A DNA stretch of 11,752 bases from Lentisphaeria bacterium UBA1791 (GTDB taxonomy: Bacteria > Verrucomicrobiota > Lentisphaeria > Victivallales > Victivallaceae), in contig DCFZ01000011.1 of NCBI GenBank assembly GCA_002314455.1, forward strand, positions 1-11,752, given 5' to 3'. The notes beneath the pieces are model-generated. The model had not been told where the DNA came from and did no database searches. It saw only the letters and a program-made list of their open reading frames with translations. The position numbers and the translations under genes are program-made. Shown here in pieces: positions 1 to 5,829 of the stretch. How positions within the stretch are numbered: position 1 is the first letter of the stretch; each line of letters begins with the position of its first letter.

Positions 1-25
1 CGGCGCCGCAGTTCATTTTAAGGGG
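1..25. repeat. 25-bp direct repeat, left copy (at window edge)
   Basis: This 25-bp stretch starts with cggcgccgc and ends with ttaagggg. It is identical, base for base, to 168-192, giving a start-to-start distance of 167 bp. It begins exactly at the window edge, so the left copy may belong to a larger unit that continues outside. The perfect identity in non-coding DNA suggests a dispersed or tandem repeat family. Its function is unknown. Confidence 0.85.
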
Positions 26-58
26 TTTTGGGGTAATCTAAATCGAAAAACTACCTTT

Positions 59-119
59 CGCGCAGTCGCGAGTACCGGAGCGCAGCGAGGAACGGAGCGC
101 GATAGCGCCGGGGTCCCCG
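59..119. other. GC-rich non-coding stretch of short palindromes
   Basis: Several small perfect hairpins follow one another: CGCG-cagt-CGCG at 59-70, GCGC-gata-GCGC at 97-108, and CGGGG-t-CCCCG at 109-119. Between them lies a purine-rich run in which the word ggagcgc occurs twice (78-84 and 94-100). I see no start codon with a ribosome binding site and no coding pattern. It looks like part of the repeat that surrounds it, possibly an intergenic repeat family. Function unknown. Confidence 0.5.
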
Positions 120-192
120 AAAATGAACCGAAGCCGAGCCGCATAGCGGTCGGGGCGGCGCCGCACCCGGCGCCGCAGTTCATTTTAAGGGG
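115..192. repeat. 78-bp imperfect inverted-repeat element next to tRNA-Thr
   Basis: The ends are inverted copies of each other: ccccgaaaatgaac at 115-128 matches the complement of gttcattttaagggg at 178-192 except for one central base change and a one-base length difference. Inside are two further hairpins, CCGC-ata-GCGG (139-149) and a 9-bp stem with a 4-nt loop (155-163 with 168-176, built on CGGCGCCG). A transcript could therefore fold into an outer stem carrying two side hairpins, a three-way junction. The right arm coincides with the 25-bp direct repeat. The shape recalls REP/BIME-like or MITE-like elements, but I cannot assign it to a known family. Its right end is 3 bp from the 3' end of the tRNA gene. 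Confidence 0.6.
168..192. repeat. 25-bp direct repeat, right copy
   Basis: This is a perfect copy of bases 1-25. Its first eight bases also form the right arm of the hairpin at 155-176. Its last fifteen form the right arm of the inverted-repeat element at 115-192. It ends 3 bp before the CCA end of the tRNA-Thr gene, which is read toward it. Confidence 0.85.
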
Positions 193-195
193 AAA

Positions 196-272
196 TGGAG
201 CCAGCTGTGGGATTCGAACCCACGACCTGATGATTACAAATCAACTGCTCTGGCCAACTGAGCTAAGCTGGC
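196..272 (-). tRNA. tRNA-Thr, anticodon TGT, CCA encoded
   Basis: Read on the minus strand the gene folds as a full cloverleaf of 77 nt. The acceptor stem GCCAGCT pairs perfectly with AGCTGGC. The D stem is GCTC/GAGC. The anticodon loop is TTTGTAA with anticodon TGT, so it reads ACA and probably other ACN codons (Thr). The T arm is GTGGG-TTCGAAT-CCCAC. The discriminator T is followed by CCA (196-198), so the 3' end is encoded. The anticodon stem GTTGA/TCATC has one U-U mismatch at 28-42; the other four pairs are intact. The gene lies downstream of metG on the same strand with a promoter of its own. Confidence 0.97.
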
Positions 273-291
273 GGCTCGTGTGATGTTACTC

Positions 292-320
292 AATATACTC
301 CGTCAACGACATTTGCGCAA
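292..320 (-). promoter_or_regulatory. sigma70-type promoter for tRNA-Thr
   Basis: On the minus strand TTGCGC (320-315) is followed after exactly 17 nt by TATATT (297-292). Transcription would start near 285, leaving a leader of about 13 nt before the tRNA 5' end at 272. The -10 is the same TATATT seen before metG and grpE. The -35 matches the TTGACA consensus at four of six positions. No intrinsic terminator with a T-run lies between metG and this promoter, so read-through from metG is also possible. Confidence 0.55.
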
Positions 321-344
321 GTCGAAGGCGCAGACTTTTTCGTT

Positions 345-2264
345 TTATCCGATGCGGCAACCGGCGGGTATCTCGCCGTCGATCGTCACAAGTTTCAGTT
401 CCTTGCCGTGCTTGGCGGCGAGAAGCATCCCCTCGGATTCGACGCCGCGCAAGACCGCTTTCTGCAAATTGGCGACAACGACGATCGTCTTGCCGATCAA
501 CTGCTCCGGCGTGTAACTTTTGGCGATGCCGGCGACGATCTGGCGGGCTTCACCGCCGAGGTCAAGTTGCAACTTCAAGAGTTTTTCCGCCTCGGGGATC
601 GCTTCGGCGGCAACGATTTTTGCCGTTTTCAGTACGACGCGCGAAAAATCGTCGATCGTGATGAGCGGCATTTCGGGTACCGCTTTTTCCGCTTTCTTTT
701 CCTTTTTCGCGGGAGCGGCGGGAGCTTCCTCCTTTTTCTCCTCGACGATGCGCGGGAAAAGCGGTTCGATCTCTTTCATCGTGCGACCGCTCCAGTCAAA
801 GGGCGTGTCGAGCGCGCTGATCGCACCGAGTTCAGCGGCGGAAATACCGAGCGCTTCGCCGAGCGCCGCCATTTTTTCCGGCATCACGGGACTCAACAAG
901 ACGGCGACGCGACGCAAAACTTCCGCCGCCGTGTGCAACACGGTGTGAAGTCGTTCCGTCTTGCCCTCTTTGGCGAGTGCCCACGGCGCGCACTTTTCCA
1001 AGTAACGGTTGCCGGCGCGCACCGCCGATAAGACGGCATTGATGCCCTGATCGAGTTTCATTTCCCCGAGGCTCGTGCGCATCGTCTGGCCGGCTTTTTC
1101 AATTTCGCTCAAAAATTCGCGGTCGCAATCTTCCAGACTTCCGGCGGCGGGCACCGCGCCACCCGTCGCGCGGATCGTCAACTTGTTGACGCGCGAAAGC
1201 AAATTACCGAGGTCGTTGGCGAGGTCGCTGTTGTAGCGCGCCGTGAACCCCTCTTCGGAAAAGTTCGCGTCGTTGCCCGGCGACATCTCGGCGAGCAGAA
1301 AATAGCGGAATGCGTCGACGCCGCACTTGGCGATCATATCCATCGGGTTGACGACGTTGCCGAGCGATTTGCTCATCTTGGTATTGCCGGTCAGCCACCA
1401 GCCGTGGGCGAAAATGGTCTTGGGCATCGGCAGATCCATCGCCTTGAGCATCGTCGGCCAGTATACGCTGTGGGTGGTCAGGATATCCTTGCCGATCAAT
1501 TCGCAGGTTGCAGGCCACCAGCGCGCAAACGTCTTGTCGTCCTGCAAATAGCCGACGCCGGAAACGTAGTTCAACAGCGCGTCGAACCAGACGTAACAGA
1601 CGTAATCCTTGTCAAAGGGCAGCTCGATGCCCCACGCCAGCCGCGATTTCGGACGGCTGATGCAAAGGTCGTTGAGCGGTTTTTTCAAAAAACCGAGCGT
1701 CTCGTTGGCGCGGAAAGCGGGCAAAATGAAATCGGGGTGCGTCTGAATGTAGTCGATCAGCCAGTCCTGATACTTGCTCATACGGAAAAAGTAGTTCGAC
1801 TCCTTGATCGCCTGCACTTCGCGGCCGCATTCGGGGCACTTGCCGTCGACGAGGTCTTTTTCGGTGAAGAAGCGCTCGTCGCCGACGCAATACCAGCCGG
1901 TGTATTCCGCCTTGTAGATCTCGCCGCGGTCAAAGAGATCCTGCAACACCTGCTGGACGACTTTGACGTGAAATTCCTGCGTCGTGCGGATGAAACGATC
2001 GTTGGTGATGCCGAGTTTTTTCCAGAGTTCCTGAAAACGCACGACCGTCTCATCGCAGTGGGCGAGATTGTCCATGCCGCGCTTGGCGGCGGCCTTTTCG
2101 ACTTTCTGCCCGTGCTCGTCGGTGCCGGTCAAAAAGAAGGTGTCGTCGCCAAGACTGCGGTGATAGCGCGCCAGAACGTCTGCGAGCACGGTGGTATAGG
2201 CGTGCCCGATGTGCGGACGGTCGTTGACGTAATAAATCGGGGTCGTAACGTAAAATTTCGACAT
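345..2264 (-). CDS. metG: methionine--tRNA ligase (MetRS)
   Basis: MetRS charges tRNA-Met with methionine using ATP, in the cytoplasm. The protein has 639 residues, normal for the long bacterial form. The class I signature HIGH is at 18-21 and KMSKS at 296-300. The zinc-binding insert shows C126-x2-D129 and C143-x2-C146, so one of the four positions is Asp rather than Cys. An alpha-helical anticodon-binding domain follows the catalytic core. A Lys/Glu/Ala-rich linker near 525-550 leads to a C-terminal Trbp111-like tRNA-binding domain at about 555-639, typical of dimeric MetRS. The ATG at 2264 is preceded by GGGAG (2276-2272) with 7 nt spacing, and the protein begins at the usual point before the Rossmann strand (YVTTPIYYVN). 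The gene has its own promoter and is followed by tRNA-Thr. Confidence 0.98.
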   Translation of the reverse strand: MSKFYVTTPIYYVNDRPHIGHAYTTVLADVLARYHRSLGDDTFFLTGTDEHGQKVEKAAAKRGMDNLAHCDETVVRFQELWKKLGITNDRFIRTTQEFHVKVVQQVLQDLFDRGEIYKAEYTGWYCVGDERFFTEKDLVDGKCPECGREVQAIKESNYFFRMSKYQDWLIDYIQTHPDFILPAFRANETLGFLKKPLNDLCISRPKSRLAWGIELPFDKDYVCYVWFDALLNYVSGVGYLQDDKTFARWWPATCELIGKDILTTHSVYWPTMLKAMDLPMPKTIFAHGWWLTGNTKMSKSLGNVVNPMDMIAKCGVDAFRYFLLAEMSPGNDANFSEEGFTARYNSDLANDLGNLLSRVNKLTIRATGGAVPAAGSLEDCDREFLSEIEKAGQTMRTSLGEMKLDQGINAVLSAVRAGNRYLEKCAPWALAKEGKTERLHTVLHTAAEVLRRVAVLLSPVMPEKMAALGEALGISAAELGAISALDTPFDWSGRTMKEIEPLFPRIVEEKKEEAPAAPAKKEKKAEKAVPEMPLITIDDFSRVVLKTAKIVAAEAIPEAEKLLKLQLDLGGEARQIVAGIAKSYTPEQLIGKTIVVVANLQKAVLRGVESEGMLLAAKHGKELKLVTIDGEIPAGCRIG

Positions 2265-2309
2265 AAAAAAACTCCCATAAAGAATTTACAAAATCATTTG
2301 CATATGTTA

Positions 2310-2338
2310 AATATACAGCAAAAAGAGCGGAGTTTCAA
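2310..2338 (-). promoter_or_regulatory. sigma70-type promoter for metG
   Basis: On the minus strand TTGAAA (2338-2333) is separated by exactly 17 nt from TATATT (2315-2310). The predicted start is near 2303, which gives a leader of roughly 40 nt before the metG ATG at 2264. The leader is AT-rich. It is too short for a T-box riboswitch, and I see no such structure. The promoter lies just past the terminator of the upstream kinase gene, so metG seems to be a separate unit. Confidence 0.7.
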
Positions 2339-2364
2339 GCCGGAACCACGACGAAAACGCAGAC

Positions 2365-2398
2365 AAAAAAGGGGGCGTCGCCGATCGCGCGCCCCCCC
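2365..2398 (-). terminator. intrinsic terminator of the PfkB-family kinase gene
   Basis: On the minus strand a GC stem (GGGGG paired with CCCCC, extended by C-G, G-C and a G-U pair; arms within 2371-2397) is followed at once by six T (2370-2365). It starts about 20 nt after the kinase stop codon at 2419. The plus strand has a run of A before the hairpin and no T-run after it, so it should act on leftward transcription only. Confidence 0.8.
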
Positions 2399-2418
2399 TG
2401 CAAAAATCGAACGTTGCG

Positions 2419-3435
2419 TTATTGCGGCATAGCCTCAAAGGCGCAGGTTTTCAAAAACGCCTGCATTTTTTCGAGCGAGACCGCGCCGCCGGAAGCGGTC
2501 GCGTTGCGCAGATTGAAGTTGCTCGACGCACCGCCGAGTTTCAACGCCTCTTCGAGCGACCAATCCTGATGGAGCGCGTACATCACGCCGGCGCAGAAAG
2601 CGTCGCCGGCGCCGGTGCTGCCGACGATTTCGCTCTTTTTGATCGCACAGCTGGGCGAATAGACGAATTTGCCGTCGCGCATTCTGCCCGCCGCGCCCTC
2701 GGGGAAATGGATGACGACGGTCTCCTTAACGCCCTTGTCGAAAAGGAAATCGACGGCTTCGGGCAACTGCTGATAATTGAGTTTGCCGTCCGCCTTGCGC
2801 AATTCAAGACCGCAGCAGGCGGAAGCCTCGACTTCGTTGACAATCAGAATGTCGATATAAGGCAGTGCGGGGAAAACAATCCTGCGGAATTTTTCCGGCG
2901 CTTCGGAGACGAAGTCGACGACCGTCTTGAACCCCTTGTCGCGCAAGTTTTTAAGCAAATGCGCGGCGACCGTACCGTACGCCGGATCATCGGCGTCAAG
3001 TCCATCGAGGAGAAGGAGATAGCCGAGGTAGAAAAATTTTGCCGGCACATCGATGTTTTCAAGCGTTTTGCGGTCGAGCAGAGCATTTGCGCCGCGGCAG
3101 TGAAAAAAGGTGCGCTTCCCCTCGCCCGACATTGCGTCGGTGAAGCTCGTCGAAGCCGCGCCGGTTTTCGTCATAAAGCGTTGATCGACACCGTGTTTTG
3201 CAATTTCAGCAAGCAAATATTCGCCATCCTCGTCGTCACCGAGCAATCCGGCGGCGAAAAGCGGCAATTCCGGATCCATCACCGCGAGGTCGAAAAGCAC
3301 GTTGGCGGGACCGCCGCCGGGCGCCGCGACCTGCGAGATGATGTTGCAGAGATTCCCCTCACCGGGCCAGCGGTCGATAGTCTTGACGTGATCGACGATC
3401 CAGTTGCCGGCGCCGACGATACCATTTCGAGTCAT
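2419..3435 (-). CDS. PfkB/ribokinase-family carbohydrate kinase, substrate unknown
   Basis: Members of this family transfer phosphate from ATP to a sugar or nucleoside hydroxyl in the cytoplasm. With the chosen start the protein has 338 residues. Visible family features are the N-terminal glycine motif GGGPANV (40-46), an N-x-x-E motif (N200, E203) tied to Mg/phosphate binding, and the C-terminal signature GSTGAGDAF (272-280) with D278 as the likely catalytic base. The Asp that usually opens the last signature (DTxGAGD) is Gly here. No sugar transporter or catabolic gene stands beside it, so the substrate cannot be named. Two adjacent ATGs (3438 and 3435) are possible starts; 3435 sits 6 nt from a strong AAGGAGGA and is preferred. 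Extension to 3537 would cross the promoter and ribosome binding site and is unlikely. Transcribed away from grpE; ends in an intrinsic terminator. Confidence 0.88.
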   Translation of the reverse strand: MTRNGIVGAGNWIVDHVKTIDRWPGEGNLCNIISQVAAPGGGPANVLFDLAVMDPELPLFAAGLLGDDEDGEYLLAEIAKHGVDQRFMTKTGAASTSFTDAMSGEGKRTFFHCRGANALLDRKTLENIDVPAKFFYLGYLLLLDGLDADDPAYGTVAAHLLKNLRDKGFKTVVDFVSEAPEKFRRIVFPALPYIDILIVNEVEASACCGLELRKADGKLNYQQLPEAVDFLFDKGVKETVVIHFPEGAAGRMRDGKFVYSPSCAIKKSEIVGSTGAGDAFCAGVMYALHQDWSLEEALKLGGASSNFNLRNATASGGAVSLEKMQAFLKTCAFEAMPQ

Positions 3436-3441
3436 CATAAA

Positions 3442-3449
3442 TCCTCCTT
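3442..3449 (-). promoter_or_regulatory. Shine-Dalgarno AAGGAGGA deciding the kinase start
   Basis: AAGGAGGA on the minus strand is 3 nt from the first ATG (3438) and 6 nt from the second (3435). Spacing favours the second, though the two differ by only one Met residue. It is the best ribosome binding site in the window. Confidence 0.8.
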
Positions 3450-3463
3450 GGGTTAAAACACAC

Positions 3464-3497
3464 AATATAAGGTACAGCGGCGAAGCCCGTTTTTCAA
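3464..3497 (-). promoter_or_regulatory. possible promoter for the PfkB-family kinase
   Basis: On the minus strand TATATT (3469-3464) stands 26 nt upstream of the first kinase ATG. A TTGAAA (3497-3492) lies upstream, but the spacing to TATATT is 22 nt, too long for a standard sigma70 promoter. With a 17-nt spacer the -10 would be TACCTT, a poor match. The -10 assignment rests on its likeness to the other -10 boxes here; the -35 is uncertain. Confidence 0.35.
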
Positions 3498-3519
3498 GCG
3501 GATTTTTCCAAAAAAAGAA

Positions 3520-3548
3520 TTGACTTCGCGCGCGCAAGCGTGTATATT
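3520..3548 (+). promoter_or_regulatory. sigma70-type promoter of the grpE operon
   Basis: TTGACT (3520-3525) is followed after exactly 17 nt by TATATT (3543-3548). The start would fall near 3555, giving a leader of about 42 nt to the grpE ATG. It is the strongest promoter-like match in the window. No CIRCE repeat and no sigma32-like -35/-10 pair is visible, so heat control by HrcA or sigma32 is not supported from this sequence. Confidence 0.75.
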
Positions 3549-3563
3549 ATGAACTTGTTCATA
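3548..3563. promoter_or_regulatory. 16-bp palindrome over the grpE start point, candidate operator
   Basis: TATGAAC-tt-GTTCATA is a perfect inverted repeat with 7-bp arms. It begins at the last base of the -10 box and covers the predicted transcription start. A repressor bound here would block initiation of the whole seven-gene operon. The GAAC/GTTC arms recall LexA sites of Gram-positive bacteria, but those have a 4-nt spacer, not 2. The binding factor is unknown. The arms are too AT-rich and short to act as a terminator. Confidence 0.4.
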
Positions 3564-3585
3564 CAGTGCAAAACATATAAAATAT

Positions 3586-3590
3586 AGGAG
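3586..3590 (+). promoter_or_regulatory. Shine-Dalgarno AGGAG deciding the grpE start
   Basis: AGGAG directly abuts a TTG codon (3591), leaving no room for initiation there. The ATG at 3597 has a normal 6-nt spacing. This sets the grpE start at 3597 rather than two codons earlier. Confidence 0.8.
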
Positions 3591-3596
3591 TTGACA

Positions 3597-4220
3597 ATGG
3601 AAAAAGAGGAAAAGACTGCCCAGGAGTGGACGCAAGTTCAGCCCGACGCCCCTGCTCCCGAAGCGGAAAAAGCCGCTTCCAAGGACGATAAAAAAGCCGA
3701 AAACGAAGCCGAAGCAAAAGCGGAAAAGAAAGAGCCGACGATCGAGGAAAAATTCGCCGATCTCGCCCAGAAATACCTCTATTTGCAGGCGGAATATCAG
3801 AACTACCGCAAGCGCGTCGCCAAGGATATCGCCGACACGCGGGCGTTGAGCGCCGCCGATACGCTGACGCCCTTTCTGACCGTTTTCGACTACCTCTCGA
3901 TGGCGGACAACGCCGCCGTCAAGTCGGACAACATCGACTCGATCCGGCAGGGACTCAAAATGATCATCGACCAGTTTTTCAAGGTCTTCGACGAGATCGG
4001 CGTCACGCCGCTTGAGAGCGTCAATCAGAAATTCGATCCGCAACTTCACGATGCGGTCGCCAAGGAACCCTCGGAAACGGTTCCTGAAGGCACGATCATC
4101 CGCGAGTGGAACCGCGGCTTTAAACTCGGCGACCGGCTGTTGCGCCCCGCGCGCGTCGTCGTTTCCTCCGGGGCGCCCAAGGCGGAAGAGGAAAAGACTC
4201 CCGCAAATGAGGAAAAATAA
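3597..4220 (+). CDS. grpE: GrpE, nucleotide exchange factor of DnaK
   Basis: GrpE dimers open the DnaK ATPase site to release ADP and so reset the Hsp70 cycle in the cytoplasm. The protein has 207 residues. Residues 1-50 are charged and low in complexity (Lys, Glu, Ala). A long helix with coiled-coil character covers about 50-85, including the conserved AEYQNYRKR segment (65-73). The C-terminal beta domain holds the family signature: FDPQLHDAV (147-155), then GTIIREWNRGFKLGDRLLRPARVVVS (165-190). A short acidic tail follows. It is the first gene of the operon and lies 2 nt before dnaJ. DnaK itself is not in the window. Confidence 0.97.
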   Translation: MEKEEKTAQEWTQVQPDAPAPEAEKAASKDDKKAENEAEAKAEKKEPTIEEKFADLAQKYLYLQAEYQNYRKRVAKDIADTRALSAADTLTPFLTVFDYLSMADNAAVKSDNIDSIRQGLKMIIDQFFKVFDEIGVTPLESVNQKFDPQLHDAVAKEPSETVPEGTIIREWNRGFKLGDRLLRPARVVVSSGAPKAEEEKTPANEEK

Positions 4221-4222
4221 CC

Positions 4223-5365
4223 ATGGCACAGGATTATTACAGCATACTCGGCGTTGAGCGCACGGCGTCCGCCGACGAAATCAAAAAAGCATACCGCAAA
4301 CTCGCGCTGAAATATCACCCCGACCGCAACCCCGGCAACAAGGAAGCGGAAGAGAAATTCAAGGACATTTCGCTCGCCTACGAGGTGTTGAGCGACGATT
4401 CCAAGCGCCATACGTACGACCAAGTGGGGCATGAAGCCTACACCAACGCCAGCCACGGCGGTGGCGGCGGCGCGGACTACCAGCGCGCGCAGGACATTTT
4501 CAGTCAGTTTTTCGGCGGCGGCCGCGGCGGCGGTTTTTCCTTTGAAGACCTTTTCGGCGGCGGTCGACGCAATCCCAACGGCCCCGTGCCGGGGGACGAT
4601 CTGCGCTACGATATGGAAATCGACTTCGAAGATGCGATGTACGGCGCCGACAAGAGCGTGACGATCCCCCACCTCGCCGAGTGCGCCGACTGCCACGGTT
4701 CCGGCTGTGAAGCGGGAAGCGGCAAAAAGCGCTGCAGCCGCTGCAACGGCAGTGGTTCGATCTCGATCTCGCAGGGATTTTTCAGCATGCGTCAGCCCTG
4801 TTCCGCCTGCGGCGGCACCGGCGAAATCATCGAAAAGCCCTGCAAAAAATGTCACGGCAACGGTCGCGTGCAGATGCGCGAGACGTTTCAGATCCACGTG
4901 CGTCCCGGCGTGATGACCGGTTCGCAGTTGCGCGTCGCGGGCAAAGGCAACGCCGGCACTCACGGCGGCCCCAGCGGCGACCTTTACGTCTTTATCCGCG
5001 TCAAGACGAGTAACGTCTTTGAGCGTTCCGGCGACGATCTGCTCTGCATCGTGCCGGTACCGCTTGCCGTCGCCGTCAACGGCGGCATCGTCGACGTGCC
5101 GACCATCGCCGGCAAGACCAAGATGAAAGTTCCCGCCGGTACGCAAAGCGGCACGGTGCTCCGCATCAAGGGCAAAGGCGCGCCGAGCCTTCGCGGCGGC
5201 GAACGCGGCGACCTCCACGTGCGCATCGACGTCGAAAGCCCGGTCAAGTTGACCAAAGAACAGCAACAGCTGCTCGAAAAGTTCAACGCCTCGCTTTCGC
5301 TCTCGAACCAGCCGCGGCAAAAAGAATTTCAAGCGCGCGCCGGCAAATTTCTGCGCGAGGAGTAG
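4223..5365 (+). CDS. dnaJ: DnaJ, type I Hsp40 co-chaperone
   Basis: DnaJ binds unfolded chains and stimulates the DnaK ATPase. The 380-residue protein has all type I parts in order. The J domain (about 4-70) has HPD at 32-34. A Gly/Phe-rich linker spans about 79-117. A zinc domain follows with four complete CxxCxGxG motifs starting at C154, C171, C193 and C207. The substrate-binding and dimer domains run from about 215 to the end. All eight zinc ligands are present. The ATG follows the grpE stop by 2 nt, with GAGGA (4209-4213) inside the end of grpE as the ribosome binding site, so the two are probably translated together. Confidence 0.98.
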   Translation: MAQDYYSILGVERTASADEIKKAYRKLALKYHPDRNPGNKEAEEKFKDISLAYEVLSDDSKRHTYDQVGHEAYTNASHGGGGGADYQRAQDIFSQFFGGGRGGGFSFEDLFGGGRRNPNGPVPGDDLRYDMEIDFEDAMYGADKSVTIPHLAECADCHGSGCEAGSGKKRCSRCNGSGSISISQGFFSMRQPCSACGGTGEIIEKPCKKCHGNGRVQMRETFQIHVRPGVMTGSQLRVAGKGNAGTHGGPSGDLYVFIRVKTSNVFERSGDDLLCIVPVPLAVAVNGGIVDVPTIAGKTKMKVPAGTQSGTVLRIKGKGAPSLRGGERGDLHVRIDVESPVKLTKEQQQLLEKFNASLSLSNQPRQKEFQARAGKFLREE

Positions 5366-5367
5366 CG

Positions 5368-5829
5368 ATGCCCCGCAAAGATCCCGGCGACACGTTGCTC
5401 GCGAGCAACAAAAAGGCGTTTCACAACTACACCGTGCTCGAACGCTTTGAAGCTGGCATTCACCTTTCCGGCACCGAAGTCAAAAGCTGCCGGGCGCGGG
5501 CGATCCAGTTGCAGGATGGCTATGTCTACGTCAAGGGCAGCCGCATCATCCTCGCCAACGTGCATATCGCCCAGTATGAGTTCGGCAATATTTTCAACCA
5601 CAACGCCAAACAGGAACGCGCCTTGCTGCTTCACAAGCGCGAAATCCTCAAGCTCTCGCACTGGCTCAACACCAAGGGCGGCACGATCGTGCCGCTTCGC
5701 TTTTACCTCAAAAACGGGCTGGTCAAGGTCGAGATCGCCTACTGTCAGGGCAAGACGCACGCCGATCAGCGCGAAGATCTACGCAAAAAGGAGAGCGACC
5801 GCGAGATCCGCCGGGCGCTGAAAAAATGA
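5368..5829 (+). CDS. smpB: SmpB, tmRNA-binding protein of trans-translation
   Basis: SmpB carries tmRNA to ribosomes stalled on broken mRNAs and mimics the missing tRNA part in the decoding centre. The protein has 153 residues, standard for the family. It contains GTEVKS (35-40), the tmRNA-binding region NHNAKQERALLLHKREI (77-93), and a basic C-terminal tail (127-153) that enters the mRNA channel. The conserved D-K-R of the tail reads D-Q-R here (133-135). GAGGAG (5357-5362), inside the end of dnaJ, is the ribosome binding site with 5 nt spacing. It starts 2 nt after dnaJ and overlaps thiM by 4 bp (ATGA). The tmRNA gene ssrA, often near smpB, is not in this window. Confidence 0.97.
   Translation: MPRKDPGDTLLASNKKAFHNYTVLERFEAGIHLSGTEVKSCRARAIQLQDGYVYVKGSRIILANVHIAQYEFGNIFNHNAKQERALLLHKREILKLSHWLNTKGGTIVPLRFYLKNGLVKVEIAYCQGKTHADQREDLRKKESDREIRRALKK

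Noticed and set aside
1..195. CRISPR array or start of an integrated island at the tRNA 3' end
   Set aside because: Only two copies of the 25-mer are present, 167 bp apart with no regular spacers, and no copy of the tRNA 3' end or an integrase gene is seen.
2265..2309. T-box or other leader riboswitch before metG
   Set aside because: The leader is only about 40 nt and has no T-box sequence or terminator/antiterminator pair.
1404..2432. A 342-codon open frame on the plus strand opposite metG
   Set aside because: It lies antisense to an intact MetRS, has no ribosome binding site that I can see, and its text resembles no known family.
2422..3456. A 344-codon open frame on the plus strand opposite the PfkB-family kinase
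   Set aside because: It is almost exactly antisense to a gene with clear motifs, ribosome binding site and terminator, so it is a shadow frame.
3551..3560. LexA (SOS) box, GAAC-tt-GTTC
   Set aside because: The half-sites match but the spacer is 2 nt, while the Gram-positive LexA box needs 4. I kept it as a palindrome of unknown factor.
3439..3596. CIRCE or sigma32 heat-shock control before grpE
   Set aside because: Neither TTAGCACTC-N9-GAGTGCTAA nor a CTTGAA/CCCCAT-like pair with proper spacing is present; a standard sigma70 promoter explains expression.
3453..4229. A 258-codon minus-strand frame opposite grpE with Phe/Leu-rich runs like membrane segments
   Set aside because: The Phe/Leu runs are the antisense of Lys/Glu codons in the charged N-terminus of GrpE; it also crosses the grpE promoter.
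4046..5332. A 428-codon open frame on the minus strand opposite dnaJ
   Set aside because: It mirrors the dnaJ codons; its Ala/Val/Phe-rich text shows no domain, while dnaJ is complete.
5700..5826. TPP riboswitch before thiM
   Set aside because: This stretch is coding sequence of smpB right up to the thiM start; no conserved TPP-riboswitch core (CUGAGA and ACYUGA elements) is seen.
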